Assembly: GCA_946886365.1 (NCBI GenBank)
Contig: CAMPIM010000025.1
Location: forward strand, 1 to 37,163
Reading direction: 5' to 3'
Source of the DNA: an uncultured Novosphingobium sp.
GTDB lineage: Bacteria > Pseudomonadota > Alphaproteobacteria > Sphingomonadales > Sphingomonadaceae
DNA: 37,163 bases
Shown here: piece after piece, positions 23,377 to 31,246 of the stretch
Position numbering within the stretch: position 1 is the stretch's first letter
How the letters are laid out: each line of letters opens with the position of its first letter
Position numbers and translations under genes: made by a program
Notes under the pieces: generated by a model
Database searches by the model: none
Seen by the model: only the letters and a program-made list of their open reading frames with translations
Told to the model about the DNA's origin: nothing

Positions 23377-24861
23377 ATGATGAAGATTGACCGGCGCGCG
23401 ATGATCGCCGCCTCAGGCGCCACCCTTCTCCTGCCCGGATCGGCCCTGGCCCAGCAGGGTCGCGAGCGCTTTTCATGGGAAATGGTGATCGCCCGCGCCC
23501 AGCGCCTCGCGCGGCAGCCCTATCGGGAAACGCCGCATCATCCCGGCGCCCGCAAGGTCGATTATGACGCCCTCTACAAGGCGCGCTTCCGCGAAGACCG
23601 GACCATCTGGGGCAATTTGCCCGGCGACACGGGGGTGCAACTCTTCCCGTTGAGCGCTTCGGCCGAACAGCCAGTGGAAATCGCGCTGATCGAAAATGGC
23701 CGCGCCGTCCCGCTGCGTTATGATCCAACGATGTTCGACGCGCCTGCCGACAATGCGGTGCAACAGCTTGGCCCCGACGCGGGCTATGCCGGGTTCCGCG
23801 TCATGAACGCGGCGCGCAATGGCGACTGGCTGTCCTTCCTCGGGGCCAGCTATTTCCGATCCCCCGGCGCCACGAAGCAGTTCGGCCTGTCCGCCCGCGC
23901 GATCGCGATCAACACCAGCATTCAGGGCAAGGAGGAATTCCCCCGCTTCACCCAATTCTGGCTGGAGCGGACCGGCCGCAGCAGCATCACCATCTATGCC
24001 CTGCTAGACGGCGCCTCCATCACCGGGGCCTATCGCTTCGTAAGCGAGCTGACCCCACAGGGCGTGCGGCAGGATGTGGACACCGCCCTGTTCCCCCGCC
24101 GCGCCATCGCCGAACTGGGGCTGATGCCGATGACCAGCATGTTCTGGTATGATCAGGCAAGCCGGTCGTCCCGCACGGACTGGAGGCCGGAAATCCACGA
24201 TTCCGACCTGCTCGCGATCGGCATCGCTGAAGGGACGACCCATGCGCGTCCGCTTATCAATCCAACTGCTCCGCGCGTCGATGGCTTTGCCGAACGCAAT
24301 CCCAAGGGTTTCGGCCTGATGCAGCGGGACCGGAACTTCGACCATTATCAGGATGACGGCGTTTTCTACGAGCGCCGCCCCTCGCTCTGGGCAGCTTCGC
24401 GCAAACCATTGGGCGCAGGTCAGGTGCGCCTCTATGAATTTCCCACCACTAGCGAATATGTCGATAATGTCTGCGCCTACTGGACCCCGGCGGCGGCGGT
24501 GCGCGCGGGCGGCAGGATCGACGCAAGCTACCGGCTGGACTGGTCGTCTGCGGGTGGACCCGCGAAGAGCGGCGCGGTGCTCGCCAACATCTGGACCGGA
24601 CAGGCTAATGAAGCGGGCGTGGATCGCCTGATCCTCGACTTTTCCGGCGTTGCGCAGGATGCACGGCCGGACATCTGGGTCGATACCGCTGGGGCTGCAT
24701 TGGTCAGGAAGGGAGGCTATCCCGTCCTGCATCAGCCCGGCCTCTTCCGCGTCGCCCTCGATCTGCGGCGGGATGGCGGCAAAGCGGCCGATATCCGGGT
24801 CCAGCTTCGCTCCGGCAATACCGCGATCAGCGAATATGTGCATTATCCGCTAGGCGCCTGA
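23377..24861 (+). CDS. opgG: Periplasmic glucan synthesis protein OpgG/OpgD
   Basis: Periplasmic protein that works with OpgH in making osmoregulated periplasmic glucans, probably modelling their backbone or branches. The start (ATG 23377 or 23380) gives a signal peptide with twin arginines, MMKIDRRAMIAASGATLLLP ending ALAQQ. This suggests Tat export, as known for OpgD; the frame is open upstream to 23197, but that part crosses the flagellin terminator. The mature protein starts FSWEMVIARAQRLARQPYRE, with further family segments GASYFRSPGATKQFGLSARA and the C-terminal immunoglobulin-like part. Length (494 aa) is near normal. opgH follows after 59 bases. Confidence 0.93.
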   Translation: MMKIDRRAMIAASGATLLLPGSALAQQGRERFSWEMVIARAQRLARQPYRETPHHPGARKVDYDALYKARFREDRTIWGNLPGDTGVQLFPLSASAEQPVEIALIENGRAVPLRYDPTMFDAPADNAVQQLGPDAGYAGFRVMNAARNGDWLSFLGASYFRSPGATKQFGLSARAIAINTSIQGKEEFPRFTQFWLERTGRSSITIYALLDGASITGAYRFVSELTPQGVRQDVDTALFPRRAIAELGLMPMTSMFWYDQASRSSRTDWRPEIHDSDLLAIGIAEGTTHARPLINPTAPRVDGFAERNPKGFGLMQRDRNFDHYQDDGVFYERRPSLWAASRKPLGAGQVRLYEFPTTSEYVDNVCAYWTPAAAVRAGGRIDASYRLDWSSAGGPAKSGAVLANIWTGQANEAGVDRLILDFSGVAQDARPDIWVDTAGAALVRKGGYPVLHQPGLFRVALDLRRDGGKAADIRVQLRSGNTAISEYVHYPLGA

Positions 24862-24920
24862 AGAAACCGGCGGAGACCGGGCGCGTTGCGTCCGTTACGA
24901 TCACAGAACGGAAACACAAG

Positions 24921-26804
24921 ATGGCAATCAGTGGCGGACAGACGAGCGGCGAAGCGGCGCAAGCCCTTGCGCGCGGGTTCGAGCATGTGCCCGCCGAAAT
25001 GCCCCTCACCATGCCGGAACAGGATTTCCGGGAACATCCGCGTGACTTCCCCCATCGGCCGCTGAATATCGACCAATGGGCGCGGCGCATGCTGGTCGTG
25101 CTGCTGGCTTTGCTTCCCGCCTCCATTGCGGCTCATGAGATGCGGCGATCGATTGGTCTGGACGGCATTTCGCTATGGGAAGGCGTCTATCTCGCGCTCT
25201 TCATTCCCCTGTTCGCGTGGATCGCCTTCGGCTTTGCGACCAGCCTGATCGGCTTCCTCACGCTGACCTTGGGCAAGGGGCCAGGCGCCCAACCCCATCG
25301 CGCGCTGTTCGCTAGTCCGATCCGGGGCCGCACGGCCGTGCTTCTACCCGTCTGTAACGAGGATTTCCTGGGCGTCATGGGCCGCCTGTCGTTCATGGAG
25401 CGCTCGCTGGCGCAGGTCATGGGCCATGAACGCTTCGAATTCTTCATCCTGAGCGATTCCAATCCCGCCAATGGCGAGATTGAGCGCCAAGCCTATATGG
25501 AAATGCGCAAGGGCTTCTCGCGCCCCGTCCATTATCGCCGACGCGCGCTCAATATCGGTCGCAAGCCGGGCAATATCGCCGAATGGGTGCAGCGTTTCGG
25601 CGGCGGCTATGACTATATGATCGTGCTGGACGCGGACAGCGTGATGAGCGGCCAGACCATGGCCCGGCTCGCGCTCGACATGGAACGGCACCCGCATGTC
25701 GGCCTCATCCAGACCGTCCCGACGCTCGTAGGCGCGACGACCTTCTTCGCACGCTGGCAGCAGTTCGCCAGCCGCCTGTTCGGCCCCATCTCCGCTGCGG
25801 GCATGATCTGGTGGGCGGGATCGGAAGGCATGTTCTGGGGGCATAACGCCATCCTTCGCACCCGGGCCTTCGCGCAAAGCTGCGGCCTGCCCGAACTGCC
25901 CGGACGCGCGCCCTTCGGCGGCCATATCATGAGCCACGACATGATCGAGGCCGCGCTGCTGCGGAGGCGTGGCTGGGACGTTCACATGGTCATGGCGGAC
26001 GACAGTTTCGAGGAGTTTCCCCCTTCCCTCCCCGACCTAGCCACCCGCGACCGGCGCTGGTGCCAGGGCAATATCCAGCATGTGCCGCTGATCCCCCGGA
26101 TCAGGGGATTGCATCTGGTTAGCCGCTTTCAGTTGCTGGTCGGCGCATCGGCCTATTGCACGTCGCCGCTCTGGCTCGCGCTCATGCTGGTGGTGCTGGG
26201 CGGTGCGCTGGCTGGCGTGTGGCCGCCCAGCGCCATCCTGCCATCGGGCGGCCTTCTGGCGCTCACGGCGGTGCTGCTGTTCGGTCCAAAGCTGCTCGCG
26301 ATGGGGTGGGCGATGGCTGATCCCGCCCGGCGCATCGGCTTTGGCGGAGCGGCCCGCATGAGCCGTGGGGTGATCGCCGACATCGCGCTTTCGATCCTGA
26401 TGGCGCCCGTCAGCATGCTCACCCAGACGATCAACCTGTTCGGCATATTGATGGGCCGGAAAAGCAGCTGGAGCGGCCAAATCCGCGACCGGGATGGCAT
26501 GTCAATCACCAGCGCCATCTGGCTGTTCAAATATCATATCATGCTAGGCGGCTTGCTGACCGTGCTGGCGATCAGGGGCGGCACATCAGTTGGATGGATC
26601 ATGCCGGTCGTCGCCGGGCTGGTGCTTGCCCCCGTCCTTGCCGCTGTCACCGCCCGCAAGGATCTGGGGCAAAAGGCCGAACGCAGCGGGCTGTTCCAGG
26701 TGGCAGAGCCATGGTGGCGGGCACAAAGCTATCGTCCACCGCACTATCCCGAACAGGTCCGAGGGGCGGCTCCGCTTCAGCAGGCAATCGCGAACGATAG
26801 GTAA
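24921..26804 (+). CDS. opgH: Glucan biosynthesis glucosyltransferase OpgH
   Basis: Inner-membrane glycosyltransferase (family GT2) that polymerises glucose for periplasmic glucans. The protein is 627 aa, shorter than the enterobacterial protein (about 850 aa) mainly at the N-terminus and C-terminus. Two membrane segments lie at about residues 55-120. The catalytic part shows AVLLPVCNED, MIVLDADSVMSGQTM (D-x-D), SHDMIEAALLRRRGW and the RDRRWCQGN motif (Q/R-x-x-R-W type). Several membrane segments follow to the C-terminus. It forms an operon with opgG and converges on fliA. Confidence 0.94.
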   Translation: MAISGGQTSGEAAQALARGFEHVPAEMPLTMPEQDFREHPRDFPHRPLNIDQWARRMLVVLLALLPASIAAHEMRRSIGLDGISLWEGVYLALFIPLFAWIAFGFATSLIGFLTLTLGKGPGAQPHRALFASPIRGRTAVLLPVCNEDFLGVMGRLSFMERSLAQVMGHERFEFFILSDSNPANGEIERQAYMEMRKGFSRPVHYRRRALNIGRKPGNIAEWVQRFGGGYDYMIVLDADSVMSGQTMARLALDMERHPHVGLIQTVPTLVGATTFFARWQQFASRLFGPISAAGMIWWAGSEGMFWGHNAILRTRAFAQSCGLPELPGRAPFGGHIMSHDMIEAALLRRRGWDVHMVMADDSFEEFPPSLPDLATRDRRWCQGNIQHVPLIPRIRGLHLVSRFQLLVGASAYCTSPLWLALMLVVLGGALAGVWPPSAILPSGGLLALTAVLLFGPKLLAMGWAMADPARRIGFGGAARMSRGVIADIALSILMAPVSMLTQTINLFGILMGRKSSWSGQIRDRDGMSITSAIWLFKYHIMLGGLLTVLAIRGGTSVGWIMPVVAGLVLAPVLAAVTARKDLGQKAERSGLFQVAEPWWRAQSYRPPHYPEQVRGAAPLQQAIANDR

Positions 26805-26811
26805 TGAACAC

Positions 26812-26892
26812 CGTCATGCCAGCGGACGCTGGCATCTCGGGCGAGAGCGCATGACCCAGCCTCACGAGATCCCAGCTTTCGCTGGGATGACG
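26812..26892. repeat. Palindromic repeat, family B, copy 2
   Basis: Arms CGTCATGCCAGCGGACGCTG and CAGCTTTCGCTGGGATGACG; the middle (about 26836-26868) is the complement of the middle of the copy at 5463-5543, so the two copies stand in opposite orientation. It lies between the convergent opgH and fliA genes, where it may end both transcripts. Confidence 0.88.
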
Positions 26893-26898
26893 CCTCGG

Positions 26899-27630
26899 TC
26901 AGTCCCACTCGCGTAATTTCTCGCGCAGCTTATCCAATGCAGCTTTCTTGATCTGGCAGACCCGCGCCGCGCCAATGTCCAGCGCCTGGCCGATTTCCTC
27001 CAGGTTCAATTCCTCGACAAAATACAGCTGCAACACCAGCGCCTCACGCTGCGGCAGTTCGCCGATGCACCCGGCTAGCGCAGCCTTGAGCGACTCCCGC
27101 TCCATGACGTCATCGGCGCGATCTTCCACGTCGGCAAACCACATGGACTGGTCGGAATAGACCTCATCCATGCTGGTGTGCTGCACCATCTCGCAGCTGT
27201 CGGCGAGTTCGCGATAGGCCGCCGCCTCCATACCCATCTCGCTCGCCATTTCGGCTTCGAGCGGCGCGCGGCGCAATTGCTGTTCCAGCCGGTTGCGCAC
27301 CGCAGCCAGCTGCTTGCGGTTGGCCATGGCCGACCGGGCGATCGTCGCTCCTCGCCGCAGATGATCAATCATCGCCCCACGGACGCGCATCTGCGCATAG
27401 GAGGCAAAGCCAAAGCCGCGATCTTCAAAACCGTTTGCCGCCTCGACCAGCGCGACCATGCCGATCTGCAACAGGTCTTCGACCTCGACCGCGCTCGATA
27501 CCCGGCCATGCACATGCCAGGCGATCTTGCGCACCAGCGGCATATAGCGGCGGGCGAGTTGTTCGGGGCTGTTGTTCGACCGGCCATAGGTATTGGCATC
27601 GGAACCGGCGACGACCTTTTTCATGAACAT
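26899..27630 (-). CDS. fliA: Flagellar sigma factor FliA (sigma-28)
   Basis: RNA polymerase sigma factor for late flagellar genes; kept inactive by FlgM until the hook is finished. The protein is 243 aa: region 2 at about 27-100 (LARRYMPLVRKIAWHVHGRV, VEVEDLLQIGMVALVEAANG, GFGFASYAQMRVRGAMIDHL), region 3 (about 110-150) and region 4 with the helix-turn-helix (REALVLQLYFVEELNLEEIG, LDIGAARVCQIKKAAL). The start may be ATG 27630 or the ATG at 27624. It lies 103 bases after flhA; that gap has two strong hairpins. It probably belongs to the sigma-54-driven transcript of the transglycosylase and flhA. Confidence 0.95.
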   Translation of the reverse strand: MFMKKVVAGSDANTYGRSNNSPEQLARRYMPLVRKIAWHVHGRVSSAVEVEDLLQIGMVALVEAANGFEDRGFGFASYAQMRVRGAMIDHLRRGATIARSAMANRKQLAAVRNRLEQQLRRAPLEAEMASEMGMEAAAYRELADSCEMVQHTSMDEVYSDQSMWFADVEDRADDVMERESLKAALAGCIGELPQREALVLQLYFVEELNLEEIGQALDIGAARVCQIKKAALDKLREKLREWD

Positions 27631-27647
27631 GGGTCAGGCTCCACAAA

Positions 27648-27690
27648 GCGATTTCGAGGAAAATGGCACATTTTCCGGCTCGGAAATCGC
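27648..27690 (-). other. Nested inverted repeat in the fliA leader
   Basis: Outer arms GCGATTTC (27648-27655) and GAAATCGC (27683-27690) enclose a perfect inner pair, GGAAAAT (27658-27664) and ATTTTCC (27670-27676), around GGCAC. It begins 18 bases upstream of the fliA start codon. It could be an operator (the inner 19 bases are a classical palindrome) or an mRNA leader fold. Confidence 0.6.
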
Positions 27691-27705
27691 GGCAACAAAT
27701 AAGCA

Positions 27706-27738
27706 CATAAGGCCGTTCTTCATCTTCACGGCCTTATG
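27706..27738 (-). other. 10-bp hairpin over the flhA stop codon
   Basis: CATAAGGCCG (27706-27715) and CGGCCTTATG (27729-27738) pair perfectly around 13 bases and include the flhA stop codon. There is no clear U-run after it on the minus strand, so it is a weak terminator candidate or an mRNA processing or stability element between flhA and fliA. Confidence 0.6.
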
Positions 27739-29854
27739 CGACGCGTTCGCGAACAGGCGCTGGATCGTGGCGCGGCGCGGGCCGCTGTTCGCCGCCGACC
27801 ACCGCGACGACCTCCACGCCCTTGCCATCGGGAATTTCCAGGAAGGACAGCACCGGCGTCTCCGGCAAATGCGGCTTGAACAAGCGGGCGAGCGCGCGGC
27901 GCGCCACGGGCGAAGTCACGATGGCGAAGTTGCGTGCCTGCCCCATGATCGGGCGGGCAGCCTGCACCACCGCTTCGATGATGCGGTTGGCGAGCGCCGG
28001 TTCGATCGGGTGCTTGGCATCACCAGCAACACGCATCGCTTGAGCAAGCAGTGCTTCCAGATCGCCGTCCAGCGTGATCACGGGCAGCGGCATTTTCACC
28101 GGCACGAGGCCTTGGATGATGAGCGCGCCGATACGTTGACGAACCGCCTCGACCACTTGCTCATGGCTCATGTCGGGCCGTGCGGCATCGACCATCGCCT
28201 CGCAAATCCGGCGGAAGTCCTTAAGCGCGATGCCTTCGGACAGCAGAGCGCGGCAGAGCGCCGAAATCTGCACCAGGCTGAGAGTGCCGGGGGTCAGGCC
28301 ATCGACCAGCTGCGGCGCGGCGTCCTTCAGATTGTCGAGCAGCTTGCGCGCTTCGTCCAGACCGAACATTTCGCTCGCGTTCATGGCGATCAGCTGGTTG
28401 AGGTGCGTCGCGACGACCGTCGGCGGATCGACAACCGTATAGCCGCAGACCACCGCTTCGCTGCGCTTGGCGGCAGAAATCCACACGGCGTCCAGCCCGA
28501 AGGTCGGGTCCTTTGCCTCACGCCCGGACACCACGCCTTCCAGCGCGCCACTGTCGAGCGCCAGCAGATCGTCGGGATAAATCTCGTCCTCGCCCACGAC
28601 CACGCCAGCGATGGTGATGCGATACTGGTTGGGTTCCAGCGCCAGATTGTCCTTCACACGGACCATCGGCACGACGAAGCCCAGCTCCTTGGACAACTGG
28701 CGGCGGATGCCGGTGATGCGGGCCATCAGCGGCGCGCCCTTGCGCTCATCGACCAGCGAAATGAGGCCATAGCCGATCTCTAGGCCCAGGATCGCGCCGT
28801 CCGACACGTCGTTCCATTCGATGAGCGCAGGGTTAGCCGGTTCCGGCATCGGCGCAGGCTCGGCGGCCTTGGCCTTGGCAGTCTTGCGCAGGTGCCAGGC
28901 GATATAACCAGCAATCGCTGCGGCGGGCAGGATGATCATGTGCGGCATACCGGGCAGGATGCCGAGGAAAGTCAGGATCGCGGCGACCGGCGCCCAGGCC
29001 TTGCTCGATCCGAACTGGCCGGTGATCTGGTCCGAAAGCTCCTGCTCACTGCCGACGCGCGTCACGATGGCGGCGGCGGCGATGGAGAGCAGCAGCGCGG
29101 GAACCTGCGCCACCAGCGCGTCGCCGATGGCGAGGACGATATAGGTCTGCGCCGCCTCACCCATCGACAGGCCGTGGCTGACCACGCCCAGGATGATGCC
29201 GCCGACGATGTTGATGGCGAGGATCAGGATGCCCGCAACCGCGTCACCCTTTACGAACTTCGACGCACCGTCCATCGAACCGTAGAAATCGGCTTCGGTA
29301 GCCACTTCGCGGCGGCGGACCTTGGCTTCCTCAGGTGTCAGCAGGCCAGCGTTCAAATCCGCGTCGATCGCCATCTGCTTGCCGGGCAAGGCGTCCAGAG
29401 TGAAGCGCGCACTGACTTCCGACACGCGGCCCGCGCCCTTGGTGATGACGACCAGATTGATGATCATCAGGATCGCGAAGACGAAAATGCCGACGACATA
29501 GTCGCCGCCGATCAGGAAGTGGCCAAAGGCTTCGATGACATGGCCCGCCGCGTCCGATCCCTCATGCCCCTGCACCAGCACGACACGCGTCGATGCGACG
29601 TTCAGCGCCAGCCGCAGCAAGGTCGCGAACAGCAGCACCGTGGGAAAGCTCGAAAAATCCAGCGGCTTGGCGGCATTCAACGCCACCATCAGCACCGCCA
29701 GCGAAATCATGATGTTGGTGATGAAACCAACGTCCAGCATGAACGCGGGCACCGGCACCATCATGAACAGCACGACCATCAGCGTCGCGATGGGCAGCAC
29801 GGCCCCCTTGGCGGCGCTCATCCAGATCTTCGCTTTGACTTGGGCGGGAGTCAT
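27734..29854 (-). CDS. flhA: Flagellar export gate protein FlhA
   Basis: Main membrane protein of the flagellar export gate, coupling proton flow to secretion. The protein is 706 aa. The N-terminal half (about 15-320) has about eight membrane segments, with the FHIPEP-type loop VVITKGAGRVSEVSARFTLD and ALPGKQMAIDADLNAGLL. The C-terminal half (about 350-700) is the cytoplasmic ring that docks chaperone-cargo complexes (VDPPTVVATHLNQLI, DFRRICEAMVDAARPDMS). It starts nine bases after the transglycosylase gene, so both are on one mRNA, while fliA follows after 103 bases. Confidence 0.96.
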   Translation of the reverse strand: MTPAQVKAKIWMSAAKGAVLPIATLMVVLFMMVPVPAFMLDVGFITNIMISLAVLMVALNAAKPLDFSSFPTVLLFATLLRLALNVASTRVVLVQGHEGSDAAGHVIEAFGHFLIGGDYVVGIFVFAILMIINLVVITKGAGRVSEVSARFTLDALPGKQMAIDADLNAGLLTPEEAKVRRREVATEADFYGSMDGASKFVKGDAVAGILILAINIVGGIILGVVSHGLSMGEAAQTYIVLAIGDALVAQVPALLLSIAAAAIVTRVGSEQELSDQITGQFGSSKAWAPVAAILTFLGILPGMPHMIILPAAAIAGYIAWHLRKTAKAKAAEPAPMPEPANPALIEWNDVSDGAILGLEIGYGLISLVDERKGAPLMARITGIRRQLSKELGFVVPMVRVKDNLALEPNQYRITIAGVVVGEDEIYPDDLLALDSGALEGVVSGREAKDPTFGLDAVWISAAKRSEAVVCGYTVVDPPTVVATHLNQLIAMNASEMFGLDEARKLLDNLKDAAPQLVDGLTPGTLSLVQISALCRALLSEGIALKDFRRICEAMVDAARPDMSHEQVVEAVRQRIGALIIQGLVPVKMPLPVITLDGDLEALLAQAMRVAGDAKHPIEPALANRIIEAVVQAARPIMGQARNFAIVTSPVARRALARLFKPHLPETPVLSFLEIPDGKGVEVVAVVGGEQRPAPRHDPAPVRERVA

Positions 29855-29863
29855 ATCGGGCCG

Positions 29864-30685
29864 TTACCTTCCGAGGGTGGCGAGCATGAGATAGGCGAGA
29901 CGCGCAGTTTCCGGCTGCGGCTTGATGCTGACATCGGCCGCAGTGGCGAGGCGCTGGGTTTCGATCCGCACATAGTCGGCGGGCTGCACCGTCTTCGCGC
30001 CTTCGGGCAGTGAAGCGGCGGCATATTGGATGGGTCCGGTGTTGATCGAATCGACGCCGCGCTGGAGCTTCGACGCAAAGCGGTCGCGAATTTCGGCAAA
30101 GCTGCGGGGACTGCCGGAGCGATCGTAGAAAATGGAACGATTTGCCCGCGCAGCAGCCGGGAACATAGACGCGGCGGTCGCACCCGGCGCGCGATCATGC
30201 ACAGACAGGAACTTGCTCGCCCCACCGACGCCCAAAAAATGAGCGAGGTAAAGATCGACCGGCTCAGCCTCGCGGCCAAGCCGCTGTTCCAGATAGGCCT
30301 TGTTGTCGGCGGCATGCTGCGCGGCCATGACGGAGGCGGTTTCGGGGTGGTTGCGCAGGTCCAGTATCTGCTGGCGCATGTCCGGATCGGCGACATAATA
30401 GCGGCCATTCTGACCCCGGCTGATCATGTCGGCCGCCCAGCCCAGCCCATATTCGCTGCCATGCTTATCGACAACGGCAAGCCAGCTCTGGTCAACAAAC
30501 TGATAAAGACCCCGCGCCGACGAAGTGCTCGCACGCGCCGTGGGATTGAGGCTGCTCTCGATCTTGGCCTGGCCCAGCAGATAGGCGAAATCGACGCCCG
30601 TCCTGCGGCTCGCCATCGCAATCGCGTTCGTCACGCGATTGCCGGTCGAAGCGCCTGTCGCTGATATGTCTGCAAAAGCCGACAA
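29864..30685 (-). CDS. Flagellum-associated lytic transglycosylase, no signal peptide
   Basis: SLT-type lytic transglycosylase, which cuts peptidoglycan glycan strands, here presumably to let the rod pass. The protein is 273 aa. The catalytic domain spans about residues 20-190, with the catalytic glutamate 43 in GQAKIESSLNP and the SARGLYQFVDQSW segment; about 80 further residues follow. The start is TTG 30685 with GGGG nine bases upstream; no ATG or GTG fits. There is no signal peptide, and the frame closes ten codons upstream, so none was missed. Export through the flagellar system, as for FlgJ, is a reasonable guess. A perfect sigma-54 promoter lies 35 bases upstream; flhA follows immediately. 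Confidence 0.87.
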   Translation of the reverse strand: MSAFADISATGASTGNRVTNAIAMASRRTGVDFAYLLGQAKIESSLNPTARASTSSARGLYQFVDQSWLAVVDKHGSEYGLGWAADMISRGQNGRYYVADPDMRQQILDLRNHPETASVMAAQHAADNKAYLEQRLGREAEPVDLYLAHFLGVGGASKFLSVHDRAPGATAASMFPAAARANRSIFYDRSGSPRSFAEIRDRFASKLQRGVDSINTGPIQYAAASLPEGAKTVQPADYVRIETQRLATAADVSIKPQPETARLAYLMLATLGR

Positions 30686-30719
30686 ATGAAAAATCCCCGT
30701 TGGTACCGGAGACCATTAG

Positions 30720-30735
30720 AGCAAGGGTTATGCCA
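30720..30735 (-). promoter_or_regulatory. Sigma-54 promoter of the transglycosylase-flhA-fliA group
   Basis: On the minus strand, TGGCATAACCCTTGCT, matching TGGCAC-N5-TTGC[AT] with one change and exact GG-to-GC spacing. The predicted start is about 20-25 bases before the TTG at 30685. TTAACCAA lies just upstream on the same strand. Confidence 0.85.
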
Positions 30736-30788
30736 AGATTTGGTTAACGCGCGCTCCATAAATGTTGATGGCGCGTTCAGCATGCATG

Positions 30789-30811
30789 AAAAAAGGCGCC
30801 TCTGGGGCGCC
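30789..30811 (-). terminator. Rho-independent terminator after the flgN-like gene
   Basis: On the minus strand, GGCGCC, five bases, GGCGCC (30811-30795), then TTTTTT (30794-30789). It separates the motA-motB-flgA-flgM-flgN-like transcript from the sigma-54-driven transglycosylase-flhA group. Confidence 0.85.
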
Positions 30812-30838
30812 CTCGTTTCCAACATCAAAACTGTACAA

Positions 30839-30913
30839 CCGTTCGGGCTGAGCTTGTCGAAGCCCTTTCCTTCTTCAAGAAGTAGAGCCCTTCGACAGGC
30901 TCAGGGCGAACGG
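30839..30913. repeat. Palindromic repeat, family A, copy 3
   Basis: CCGTTCGGGCTGAGCTTGTC at the left and its complement, ending GGGCGAACGG, at the right. Same element as at 4056-4129 and 11026-11102, lying between the flgN-like gene and the terminator. Confidence 0.9.
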
Positions 30914-30929
30914 AAATAAGTGTAGCTCG

Positions 30930-31238
30930 TTACCGCCCGTAAACCAACGGAGCCTGCGTCGACCCATGCGCCGCCAGCAAAGACAGACGCTGTCCGGCAT
31001 GATCGGTCAGCACATTGATTCGCACCCGCGCCGCTTCGATCAGGGGAAGCAGTGCCGTCACCCTCTCACGAATCGCGTCATCCGCGCGCCATGCGCCGAT
31101 CGCGCGCACTGCGGCGGCGCTCCTGCTCACATGAGATGCGGCGGCATCGATCGCCGCCACGTCGGTGCCATCAAGCGCCGCGCGCAACTCCTCGAAGGCC
31201 GAGAAGAGGTCATCCAGCGCTGCAAGCCCGAGCGGCAT
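30930..31238 (-). CDS. Probable FlgN-like export chaperone
   Basis: A 102-residue, Ala/Leu-rich, apparently all-helical protein (LAALDDLFSAFEELRAALDG, RERVTALLPLIEAARVRINV). It starts eight bases after flgM, the usual place of flgN, whose product escorts the hook-filament junction proteins FlgK and FlgL. Size and helical character fit FlgN. The similarity is too low for me to be certain, so the call rests on place and shape. Confidence 0.6.
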   Translation of the reverse strand: MPLGLAALDDLFSAFEELRAALDGTDVAAIDAAASHVSRSAAAVRAIGAWRADDAIRERVTALLPLIEAARVRINVLTDHAGQRLSLLAAHGSTQAPLVYGR

Positions 31239-31246
31239 CGACTATC

